Assembly: GCA_910584995.1 (NCBI GenBank)
Contig: CAJUDW010000005.1
Span: 1-64,000, forward strand
Length of the DNA: 64,000 nucleotides
DNA from: an uncultured Oscillibacter sp.
Lineage (GTDB): Bacteria; Bacillota; Clostridia; Oscillospirales; Oscillospiraceae
Direction of reading: 5' to 3'
In this document: piece by piece, positions 33,879 through 40,696 of the stretch
How the letters are laid out: every line of letters begins with the position of its first letter
Numbering within the stretch: the stretch's first letter is position 1
Notes under the pieces: generated by a model
Told to the model about the DNA's origin: nothing
The model's database searches: none
What the model saw: the letters and a program-made list of their open reading frames with translations, nothing else
Translations under genes and position numbers: made by a program

Positions 33879-33978
33879 ATTTTCCTCAATTCCCTGTGGG
33901 GGATTGTTTTTGGGCAGAGATAATCACATCCTCTCTAACTCTCTAAAAAACGGTAAAAGACTCAAAACTTACAGCAAC

Positions 33979-34092
33979 ATTATACCTCTTTTTCGTGTTT
34001 CGTCAATATGCGTTTGCCACAAAATTATTTGCATTTATTTTTTAACGACATTAAAAATTCTTGTTGACAAATTTTCTCTGCGGTACTACACT
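33979..34092. promoter_or_regulatory. Divergent promoters of the PadR operon and the secreted-protein cluster
   Basis: On the minus strand TTGACG (complement of 34001-34006) and TATAAT (complement of 33979-33984), 16 bases apart, face the PadR operon. On the plus strand TTGACA (34064-34069), a 17-base spacer and TACACT (34087-34092) face the secreted-protein genes. The rest of 33879-34236 is AT-rich with purine-rich runs and holds no recognisable gene. PadR operators are likely here, but none is obvious. Confidence 0.65.
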
Positions 34093-34236
34093 GCATATAG
34101 GATTTTGGAAAAGAGAGGGGGGGGATATAAGAACTATATTGCGAGGGGAGGAGATATACAAATAGAGTTCTTGCATTATATAGTAGCAAAACCACACTAT
34201 ATACACTAACAATATTTGTAATTAAGGAGAAAAGAC

Positions 34237-34923
34237 ATGAAAAGACGTATTATTTCTTTGCTCATGGCTGCCCTTATGTCCATGACCCTGCTGGGCACGA
34301 CAGCATTTGCTTTGGATACGGTGGACAACGAAAGTCAGGGAACTATTGTCAACAAGGGCGGCGACTGGGAGCTTATCCCCATTAACCCTTCCGACGATAT
34401 TGCTTCTCAAGGCGCAATCAACGAACACACCCCTCAGCCCGCCGCAATCGGATTGAACCATATGGTGCCTATCTACTGCCATGTGCATCCAGTCGTTTTG
34501 TATGACGGTAATCCTACCTATATTCGCGACTACTACTGGAATCCTTCTTTGGAGCCTGCAAATGCGTATTTCAGGGAAACTATGAGCCTCGCTACACAGA
34601 ATGTAATGAAGCAGACTCTTATAAGTCGTGGATATGAGCCCATCGGCTGGCTCCTCGATACTGGCTACAATATGGACGCAGATAAACCGATCCGCTTTGA
34701 CTTCTACGTGTGGAGGGCGGACGGAAAGAGCACGATGCAGACGGCACCGGCTTACTATGGGGATAACTACTTCCAGATACTGACCGGCTACCCGGCTACC
34801 GTGCGGGAATACAAGATGGGTATCACGGGAACCTATTACTATCAAACAGGCGTTCAAACGGGAGTTACCGCCGGTACTCGTAGTGCACCCATTGAGCTGA
34901 CCGTGACTTTTGCGGCATCCTAA
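34237..34923 (+). CDS. Secreted protein, cargo pair 1
   Basis: A 228-residue protein with AAGGAG upstream and a signal peptide (IISLLMAALMSMTLLGTTAFA). The mature part is Tyr/Trp-rich and probably beta-sheet (YIRDYYWNPSLEPANAYF, PIRFDFYVWRADGKSTMQTA). I do not recognise the family. No anchor motif is present, so it should be released. It is followed after 16 bases by a protein without signal peptide, a layout repeated twice more downstream. Confidence 0.72.
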   Translation: MKRRIISLLMAALMSMTLLGTTAFALDTVDNESQGTIVNKGGDWELIPINPSDDIASQGAINEHTPQPAAIGLNHMVPIYCHVHPVVLYDGNPTYIRDYYWNPSLEPANAYFRETMSLATQNVMKQTLISRGYEPIGWLLDTGYNMDADKPIRFDFYVWRADGKSTMQTAPAYYGDNYFQILTGYPATVREYKMGITGTYYYQTGVQTGVTAGTRSAPIELTVTFAAS

Positions 34924-34939
34924 ACTGAGGGGTCTCAGC

Positions 34940-35509
34940 ATGGATTACATTGTTAACAACACAGGTATTCCTTCATCTGAATGGTGGAAATACAAGCCCG
35001 CAGGGACTAGTTCTACTATGGACTTTTCTGCTCTAGCAAAAACAGCGGAGGGCGGTGAAGGAGGCTTAACAAAAGATGATATCGTTGCTAAACTTTCCGA
35101 CGGTTCAAAGGCTACCCTACGACGGCTGAAATCCAATCCGAATTTTATTTCCAAAAGGGAATGGATGGACTTGACAAGCGAATTGAATCGAATGGGTGTA
35201 ATCAGCGACACAGACTATATGGGTTCAGACGCCCTTTTCCATCTTGTTCCACTCGGGGATATGGATAATCCCTATACGCTGACGGGCGACATGCGTACAG
35301 CATTGGACAAGATTAACCAGTGGCCAGGAAACCCGTTTGAGAATTATGACATGTGGGCATTTTCTTTGAAGAAATGGGCCACGGTTTTGTCAATGGAGCG
35401 GAATCCGGACGGGACTCCTAAGTATCAGTCTGTTGCCCCAATTCAAAAGCAAGCCTCCTCCTGTTCTCTGGTTTCAGGTTTGGTGAAGGATTTACTGAAA
35501 GTGGTCTAA
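34940..35509 (+). CDS. Cytosolic partner, cargo pair 1
   Basis: A 189-residue protein starting at ATG 34940 behind TGAGGGG. No signal peptide. It contains GLTKDDIVAKLSDGSKATLR and a helical stretch LTSELNRMGVISDTDYM, which resembles the LEIMQRMGMLNEKAK stretch of the third partner (37519-38118). Function unknown. The 150 bases after it (35510-35660) carry no gene. Confidence 0.65.
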   Translation: MDYIVNNTGIPSSEWWKYKPAGTSSTMDFSALAKTAEGGEGGLTKDDIVAKLSDGSKATLRRLKSNPNFISKREWMDLTSELNRMGVISDTDYMGSDALFHLVPLGDMDNPYTLTGDMRTALDKINQWPGNPFENYDMWAFSLKKWATVLSMERNPDGTPKYQSVAPIQKQASSCSLVSGLVKDLLKVV

Positions 35510-35660
35510 TCAAACCATATTTTCTTAAAAATGGTTGAATTGATGAAAGTCTCTGCAAAATTTGATTAAAGGTTTCCTGCATAGCACTTCCGTAGTTACT
35601 CTTTCAAAGTTTAATTGCGGAAGTGTTGTGCCCTATAAAAATACCGAAAAGGAGTTTACC

Positions 35661-36134
35661 ATGAAAAAGTTTTCTGCTCTGCTGTTAGCAGTCCTTATGT
35701 CCCTGTCTCTTTTATCTGTTTCGGCCTCTGCTGCGGAATCCGGCATGAAAATTGACATTGGCAATTTGAGCGCTGAAGCTGCTCTTGCCGATGATACGGT
35801 CCAGCCGCTTATGTGGAGTGGCCCAGCTCCCCAGGTTACTAAAATTGAAGCGGTCGATTGTGACTGGATGCCTGACAACTCTGGCCGCATATACATTAAG
35901 TTAAAGGTGACAGGTATTGGGCACGATAAGGCGACATTTAATGGCCAGCCAATCGACGATGGGGAAGTCGTGGACTACTTCATCAATTATGGCAATGCTG
36001 TTGATGGGTTTTACTACCGCTATATCATGGGGCCGATTACAGAGGTCGGTGTCTATAGGTTTTCTGTAACCTTTACATCTGTTAATGCCCCGTATAGCAA
36101 ACTCACATATTCGACAGATATTACGATTTCTTAA
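35661..36134 (+). CDS. Secreted protein, cargo pair 2
   Basis: A 157-residue protein; ATG 35661 follows AAAAGGAG. Signal peptide FSALLLAVLMSLSLLSVSASA. The mature part (APQVTKIEAVDCDWMPDNSG, RIYIKLKVTGIG) looks like one small beta-sandwich. No anchor is seen. It is followed after 19 bases by its partner. Family not recognised. Confidence 0.7.
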   Translation: MKKFSALLLAVLMSLSLLSVSASAAESGMKIDIGNLSAEAALADDTVQPLMWSGPAPQVTKIEAVDCDWMPDNSGRIYIKLKVTGIGHDKATFNGQPIDDGEVVDYFINYGNAVDGFYYRYIMGPITEVGVYRFSVTFTSVNAPYSKLTYSTDITIS

Positions 36135-36153
36135 AGATAAAGGTGAGTGATTC

Positions 36154-36771
36154 ATGAATATCAGCACGCTCTTTAGCAGAGCAAATTTTATGCCGAACCA
36201 TACCCCGGTTTTCAAACGAGGAAATATCCCGTCTAATATATCTACTTTGGTAGGCGGATTATCAACGGAGCCGCATACAGGAACGCACCAGCTTATCCAG
36301 GGGCCTAATATCCATTTACGGATGAAAGGAGAGAACTGCATATACTCTGGTGGGCGGTTCAGCGATTCGGCTACTTTTCAAAATATTTATGCGGAATATA
36401 CCTCTGATTCCACCGCTGAAGACCCTGTTGTAAGAATCAGCGGGACAGCGGAAAGCGGAAAGTTTGACTTTATCTGTCATATTCGCGACATTGATCCTTC
36501 CAACGCATCCTATGCGGAGTTGTCTGCTTTGTATGGCTACCTCTGCCACAGCGGCGCATACCAGACCAAATTCGGAAGCCAAGCAATCGGTGTACTTCCT
36601 TGTGGAATGGAGTGCGGTGATATACTACAAAAGCAGGATTTCATTAGAGGACTCAATAACTTTGCCGCATCGTCAACTCAAAGTAATTTTGGACCGAAAT
36701 TTGGTCCTGCTATCTATGCGCACGCAAAGGAATTGTTAGAATTGTATCAAGGCTTCGCCCAAAACAAATGA
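36154..36771 (+). CDS. Cytosolic partner, cargo pair 2
   Basis: A 205-residue protein without signal peptide, preceded by AAGGTGAG. The segment YAEYTSDSTAEDPVVRISG, then IRDIDPSNASYAELSALYGY, belongs to a type of Clostridia protein of unknown function that I recall as widespread and often near secreted or motility genes (typically YTEDSTEENPVV and IDPSNASYIEM). This recollection was not checked. It is the best handle for a database search of this cluster. Confidence 0.65.
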   Translation: MNISTLFSRANFMPNHTPVFKRGNIPSNISTLVGGLSTEPHTGTHQLIQGPNIHLRMKGENCIYSGGRFSDSATFQNIYAEYTSDSTAEDPVVRISGTAESGKFDFICHIRDIDPSNASYAELSALYGYLCHSGAYQTKFGSQAIGVLPCGMECGDILQKQDFIRGLNNFAASSTQSNFGPKFGPAIYAHAKELLELYQGFAQNK

Positions 36772-36809
36772 CGTGCTCAAATAAAAGAACATTTTGAAAG
36801 GAGACTCCT

Positions 36810-37502
36810 ATGAAAAAGATATTCAGTTTTATTATGACGCTGTGCGTTATGCTTAGCATGGCTCTGCCTGCGTCTGCGGCTGGCATTTCCGAATCGACCA
36901 TGACGGTCCATGGCGGAATTTCCGTGCAGGAAAAATCGGCGACAGTTAGCCCGAGGGCTATTGTCTACCGAGGGTCTTATGCCGTCCCCATCCGAACAAC
37001 CCTGTTTCCTGGGTATCTTAATCCTGAAACAGGTGAAGTTACAATCAACCAATATGTATATCGGACCGTCTATACCCCGGATACTTCTACCAGTGCTACG
37101 ATAAACTCCAGCCTTTACCTTAGTTCAGCAGAAACAGCCAAGTTAGTTTCCGAGTTCAAGCAGAAAAATGGCGCTCATAAAGAACCGGATGTCTGGATGA
37201 TTGAAAGCTCGGTTGAAATAACTAACGATCAAAAGGGCTCCTACGGGGAATACTTCAAATTTAAACCTGTGGGAAACTTTGCCGAACCTGTAGCCGCAGA
37301 TGGCACCGTAACGTACAGTATTCCCAGGGATACCTCAAAGACATATATTGTGACAATCCGCACTTTCTATTTCGCAAAAGAAGATTTAACCCAGCCCGAC
37401 CGAATCGGTTTGCCGAATGGAGGCTACTATTATTATAATGCGGTTGATAGAGTACATTTAAGCAAGATGATTGGCTCGGTCGTATGGTTAAACGAGGACT
37501 GA
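36810..37502 (+). CDS. Secreted protein, cargo pair 3
   Basis: A 230-residue protein with GAAAGGAG upstream and a signal peptide (IFSFIMTLCVMLSMALPASA). The mature part is Tyr/Thr-rich (NQYVYRTVYTPDTSTSATIN; NGGYYYYNAVDRVHLSKMIG). It has the same general look as the pair-1 secreted protein, with a Tyr-rich C-terminal half, but no clear common motif. It is followed after 16 bases by its partner. Confidence 0.7.
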   Translation: MKKIFSFIMTLCVMLSMALPASAAGISESTMTVHGGISVQEKSATVSPRAIVYRGSYAVPIRTTLFPGYLNPETGEVTINQYVYRTVYTPDTSTSATINSSLYLSSAETAKLVSEFKQKNGAHKEPDVWMIESSVEITNDQKGSYGEYFKFKPVGNFAEPVAADGTVTYSIPRDTSKTYIVTIRTFYFAKEDLTQPDRIGLPNGGYYYYNAVDRVHLSKMIGSVVWLNED

Positions 37503-37518
37503 ACAAGGAAGTGGTGAA

Positions 37519-38118
37519 GTGAATATTTCAAGCCAAGACCTATCTGCGTACTCTTTATATTCTTCCCAATTGAGGAATCATGGGAGAACATCGAAAAAAA
37601 TGACACAAGAATCAGTTTTTGGTAAGTACTTGGATGTAGATCGTCAACGGCAGAAAATGCGTGAACTACAGCCCGGGCGAATGTTAGATTCTGTATACAT
37701 GCAGTTTAAAGATGATTACCAAAAGTGGAAAGCAAAACAGCCTGAAGTAATCCCGCCCGATTCCCAAGGCTGGACAGATGAAAACCTGGAGTTCCTGGAG
37801 AAACATTACTCTGGGGAGTTATCCGCTTTTGAGATTTATGATGCCCTGGAAATTATGCAGAGAATGGGAATGCTCAACGAAAAGGCAAAAAACTGCGCAA
37901 TAGGAAGCTACGAAGTTCGGATAAATATGAAAGGGGGAGCTTATGCGACAAATGTAGACCCAAATTCGAAGGCAGCGTGGCTACATGGATTTGATGAGGC
38001 TCCCATGATCAATTTTCACAGTGTAAGCGACATTTTTTCCTGGGCCAAGGAATTTCGGGAAGAAGATTACCCGGACTTTATAACTGGCGCGGAAGCGTTA
38101 GTGCGAGGTTGGGTTTAA
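37519..38118 (+). CDS. Cytosolic partner, cargo pair 3
   Basis: A 199-residue protein with GTG start behind AAGGAAG. The N-terminus NISSQDLSAYSLYSSQL is Ser/Tyr-rich; the middle is helical (FEIYDALEIMQRMGMLNEKA); the end is FITGAEALVRGWV. No signal peptide. It shares the RMG-containing helix pattern with partner 1. It is the last gene of the cluster, closed by a terminator hairpin. Confidence 0.65.
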   Translation: MNISSQDLSAYSLYSSQLRNHGRTSKKMTQESVFGKYLDVDRQRQKMRELQPGRMLDSVYMQFKDDYQKWKAKQPEVIPPDSQGWTDENLEFLEKHYSGELSAFEIYDALEIMQRMGMLNEKAKNCAIGSYEVRINMKGGAYATNVDPNSKAAWLHGFDEAPMINFHSVSDIFSWAKEFREEDYPDFITGAEALVRGWV

Positions 38119-38190
38119 GTCCCGGATGGATTCATGCGATATTTGTAGGTTGGCTCTCCTTTTGCAAAAACACAGAAACTAAGTGTTGAT

Positions 38191-38231
38191 ATAAAGTGGT
38201 CTGTGGTTTTAAGCGCCGCAGACCACTTTAT
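38191..38231. terminator. Terminator hairpin closing the cargo cluster
   Basis: ATAAAGTGGTCTG (38191-38203) pairs perfectly with 38219-38231 (13 bp) over a 15-base loop. The T tail is weak on both strands, so termination efficiency is uncertain. Confidence 0.65.
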
Positions 38232-38236
38232 GTAAT

Positions 38237-38482
38237 TCATCTGCGATTTCTTTGCAATTTAATCATAGCCGTACAGTAGCAGTCCATTTTCCAAAACAAA
38301 AGAACCACAAAAGGCATATGCCTTTTCCGCTTGAGCAACCGCTTTACTTTCTGATGGGCCAAACCTATGGGGACAACAAGATGTATACTTTCGCGATAGA
38401 ACTCGGTTATACATTCAGTCGTTCCACCTAAAAACAATCTCACAATTCCGTGGAAACACGATAAGTATTGCACATGTAACAC
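38237..38482 (-). CDS. Doubtful 81-residue frame
   Basis: An open frame rich in Cys, His and basic residues (LLKRKRHMPFVVLLFWKMDC) with no convincing ribosome site and no recognised family. It could be a decayed fragment. The rest of 38232-38625 shows nothing I can support. Confidence 0.2.
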   Translation of the reverse strand: MLHVQYLSCFHGIVRLFLGGTTECITEFYRESIHLVVPIGLAHQKVKRLLKRKRHMPFVVLLFWKMDCYCTAMIKLQRNRR

Positions 38483-38625
38483 AATTAGGCTAAGAGACTT
38501 CTTTGGTGGATAGACACTTTCACTGTATTTCTCCCTGTTATGATAAAACTTGATACTACCTTTTTGCCCTTTGCCTACTTTGTTCTTACCATCGATTCAC
38601 TTAGGTGGGCAATCCCTAGGTGGAA

Positions 38626-38775
38626 ATGTACCCAAAGGATAAATATAAAGTACAAGCGAAGATTAGTTTGCTTTATATCCTGCCCGACAGGTCTATGACC
38701 CGTCGGGCACTTTTTGTCAAATTTCGCGGCTGTCTAAAAATTTCCAAAAAAATTTTTCAAAAAAGGCCAATTTAG
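38626..38775 (+). CDS. Leader peptide overlapping an attenuator
   Basis: A 49-residue open frame (starts MYPKDKYKVQAKISLLYILP) behind CTAGGTGG. The terminator at 38681-38715 lies within it and an AT hairpin (TATAAAG 38644-38650 with CTTTATA 38671-38677) lies just before. Such an arrangement suggests that ribosome progress through the leader decides whether transcription reaches the sigma-like gene, analogous to the leader-peptide attenuation known for tet(M) in Tn916. Its conservation needs a database comparison. Confidence 0.5.
   Translation: MYPKDKYKVQAKISLLYILPDRSMTRRALFVKFRGCLKISKKIFQKRPI
38681..38715 (+). terminator. Rho-independent terminator/attenuator before the sigma-like gene
   Basis: TGCCCGAC (38681-38688) pairs with GTCGGGCA (38702-38709), with an inner GGT/ACC extension across one mismatch, followed by CTTTTT. 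It lies ~140 bases upstream of the sigma-like gene and inside the leader frame. Confidence 0.85.
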
Positions 38776-38857
38776 CGGGTAGCGGACGACAGCGGCGGTG
38801 TCTTGGTAGCGGAAAGGGAGAGGACCACCTTATCCCCCAACGAAAGGGGGTGAGAAA

Positions 38858-39289
38858 ATGGGATCGATCCCCCGCGACCATGACGAGCAGGCCCGCTTTG
38901 ACGCTTTCTGCAAGGCGGTCCTGCGAAACGAGGCCCGGAACCATATGCGGGACCTGCGCCGCCAGCGGAGGCATGAGACTTCGCTGGACGCCGTTCCGCA
39001 GGCAGAAATGGACAAGCTCTCCACGGCGGACCACTACCCCAGCGACAGCTTTGTGTTTTCCTCGCATGGGTATGACCTGCTGATCGACAACGAGCTTGTG
39101 GCCGATGCTTTCGCCGGTCTGCCCGCCACGGAGCAGAGCATTTTGATTCTGCGCTGTGTGCTGGACCTGACGGACGAGGAAATCGGCGGCCTCCTGGGAA
39201 TGTCCAGAAGCGCCGTACAGCGGCGCAGGACGAAAACCCTGGAGGAACTTCGGGCAAAATTGACGGCGTTGATGCCGAAGGGAGGTTGA
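38858..39289 (+). CDS. Sigma-70-like regulator (Tn916 Orf7-type)
   Basis: A 143-residue protein behind GGGGGTGAG. The N-terminal part resembles region 2 (DAFCKAVLRNEARNHMRDLR) and the C-terminus is a region 4 HTH (GLPATEQSILILRCVLDLTD, EEIGGLLGMSRSAVQRRRTK). It matches the Orf7-type sigma-like protein of Tn916-family elements, which activates excision and transfer genes. It is six bases ahead of the Orf8-like gene. Confidence 0.88.
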   Translation: MGSIPRDHDEQARFDAFCKAVLRNEARNHMRDLRRQRRHETSLDAVPQAEMDKLSTADHYPSDSFVFSSHGYDLLIDNELVADAFAGLPATEQSILILRCVLDLTDEEIGGLLGMSRSAVQRRRTKTLEELRAKLTALMPKGG

Positions 39290-39295
39290 AAGCAA

Positions 39296-39532
39296 ATGAA
39301 ACGGCCCCATCACAAGGTCAGAGAGCTGCTGCCCCTTTCGGTGATCCATGCGGCCCAGGCCGGAGACGCCGAGGCCATGGAGCAGATTCTGCGGTACTAC
39401 GGAGGCTACATAAACAAGCTCTGTACCCGGAAGCTCTATGACGAGGGCGGCTATCCCCATGAGTGCCTGGACGAGTACATGAAGCGCCGTCTGGAAATCA
39501 AGCTCATTCAAGCCATCGTCACCACGAGCTGA
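39296..39532 (+). CDS. Helix-turn-helix protein (Tn916 Orf8-type)
   Basis: A 78-residue protein with GGGAGG upstream. LPLSVIHAAQAGDAEAMEQI, ILRYYGGYINKLCTRKLYDE and YMKRRLEIKLIQAI are typical of the HTH_16/Orf8 proteins that accompany the sigma-like factor in Tn916/Tn1549-type ICEs. It probably acts together with the preceding protein. Confidence 0.85.
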   Translation: MKRPHHKVRELLPLSVIHAAQAGDAEAMEQILRYYGGYINKLCTRKLYDEGGYPHECLDEYMKRRLEIKLIQAIVTTS

Positions 39533-39607
39533 CGAGGCGGGCCCGTTGGAACGGCTTACCCTTTCCCCGTTCTGACCGCCCGATCTGCTGAACCTTGACA
39601 AAGAAAG

Positions 39608-39941
39608 CCCGCAAGATAACGGCGGCGCAGCATAGGGCAACGGATACGATCTGTTCGCGCCGAGCTACACGGCGGATGCGCCATGACACTTTTCCCCTAC
39701 GGGGAAAAGCCGAGCGACACCTATCACGCCGGAAAGTAAGGGCGGCACCTTGCGGGCAACGACACGCGGACAGGACATTGAGACTCCCTTACAGCCACAG
39801 TCCGAGCGTTCAAAGCGTCGCAGGCAATGGGTAGGGCCGCGTGAGAACCACGCGGGGGTGAGAGGCCCGTGGAGCTGCTGCCAACAGCCGTCCGATTTAT
39901 GCCCATAAAAACCGTACACTATTTGTACGGTGGTCCCTACC
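39608..39941 (+). ncRNA. Candidate large structured RNA
   Basis: The 500-base gap between the Orf8-like gene and TnpW is GC-rich, holds no plausible protein and contains many helices: long-range GCCCGCAAG 39608-39616 with CTTGCGGGC 39749-39757; hairpin CTTTTCCCC/GGGGAAAAG 39689-39709; long-range GGTAGGG 39830-39836 with CCCTACC 39935-39941, enclosing hairpin CCGCGTG/CACGCGG near 39837-39855, GGGCC/GGCCC across it, and ACCGTAC/GTACGGT 39911-39931. The nesting suggests a conserved folded RNA of at least 330 nt. I do not recognise the class. Confidence 0.6.
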
Positions 39942-39944
39942 AAC

Positions 39945-40020
39945 AATAAATCCCACCGTGGGACACAATTCTATAAAGCGTGAACCCCTCAAAAATAAAT
40001 CCCATGGTGAGACGCGAATC
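39945..40020 (+). repeat. Two copies of the ICE palindrome before tnpW
   Basis: Copies at 39945-39971 (core TCCCACCGTGGGACAC) and 39993-40020 (core TCCCATGGTGAGACGC), the rightmost members of the family. Confidence 0.88.
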
Positions 40021-40039
40021 CAAAGAAAGGGTGTTCGCA

Positions 40040-40198
40040 TTGGCTGATAAGAATTTGAGCAGACAGACCGATGTTGAAGAAATCAAAATTGGCAGCACGA
40101 CTTACATCGTGAATGGATATTTCGCCGCCAGCGGCGTCACTGTTTCTGAAAAAATCAAGCGTTTACTTGACAAGGAAACCAAGCGGAAAACCTGCTGA
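40040..40198 (+). CDS. tnpW: TnpW-like small protein
   Basis: A 52-residue protein. TTG 40040 is chosen because AAAGAAAGG ends nine bases upstream; GTG 40031 is too close. The sequence EIKIGSTTYIVNGYFAASGV, then SEKIKRLLDKE, matches TnpW, a small protein accompanying the serine recombinase in Tn4451/Tn5397-type elements. Its role is not established. It lies directly upstream of the recombinase promoter. Confidence 0.75.
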   Translation: MADKNLSRQTDVEEIKIGSTTYIVNGYFAASGVTVSEKIKRLLDKETKRKTC

Positions 40199-40211
40199 CT
40201 TCCTGCAAAAT

Positions 40212-40240
40212 TTGACGCTTTTCTTGACATTTGCTATAAT
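40212..40240 (+). promoter_or_regulatory. Promoter of the recombinase operon
   Basis: TTGACG (40212-40217), a 17-base spacer and a perfect TATAAT (40235-40240). It shares TTTGACGCTTTTC with the promoter at 14568. Confidence 0.82.
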
Positions 40241-40288
40241 ATAAGTGTCACAAGGCAAGAAACGGTGACTGCCGGATTGGAGGCTATG

Positions 40289-40696
40289 ATGAACAGGCAG
40301 TTCGAGCAAATCACAGCGATTTATATCCGCATTGGCAGCGGAAAATATGATATGGAAACGGCAATTTCCCAGCAGAAAACCGCTCTGTCCGAGTACGCGC
40401 AGGGACACGGCTTGACAAACATCCGCATTTATTCCGACTGTGGATTCAGCGCCTTTGATGATACGCGCCCTGCTTTTGTGAAGCTGGAAACCGACATTCG
40501 GTCCGGCAAGGTAGCGGTCCTTATCCTTTTTGACCTGACGCGCCTTTCCAGGGACTACATCATTATCAGCGAATGGATTGAAAAGTTTCTGCCCCGGCAT
40601 CATGTCGGCCTGTACTCCATTAAGGAGCAGATCACGCCGGATCGTCCGATTACTCTTGCGCTGCCCATTGCGGCGCTGTTTGGAGGTGGGCGATAA
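40289..40696 (+). CDS. Short serine recombinase-like protein with altered active site
   Basis: About 135 residues: only the resolvase/invertase catalytic domain. ATG 40289 fits TGGAGG best; GTG 40265 is an alternative. At the nucleophile position, where recombinases read YxRxS, this protein has YIRIGSGK, so the Ser is replaced by Gly or shifted by one. The Arg motif is kept (ILFDLTRLSRDYIIISEWIE). It lacks the zinc ribbon and DNA-binding region. Its stop overlaps the next start (TAATG), so it is made together with the large recombinase and may modulate it. Confidence 0.75.
   Translation: MNRQFEQITAIYIRIGSGKYDMETAISQQKTALSEYAQGHGLTNIRIYSDCGFSAFDDTRPAFVKLETDIRSGKVAVLILFDLTRLSRDYIIISEWIEKFLPRHHVGLYSIKEQITPDRPITLALPIAALFGGGR

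Noticed and set aside
2037..40020. Dispersed palindromes as a CRISPR array
   Set aside because: Copies are kilobases apart, sit at gene junctions, vary in the arms, and there are no regular spacers or cas genes.
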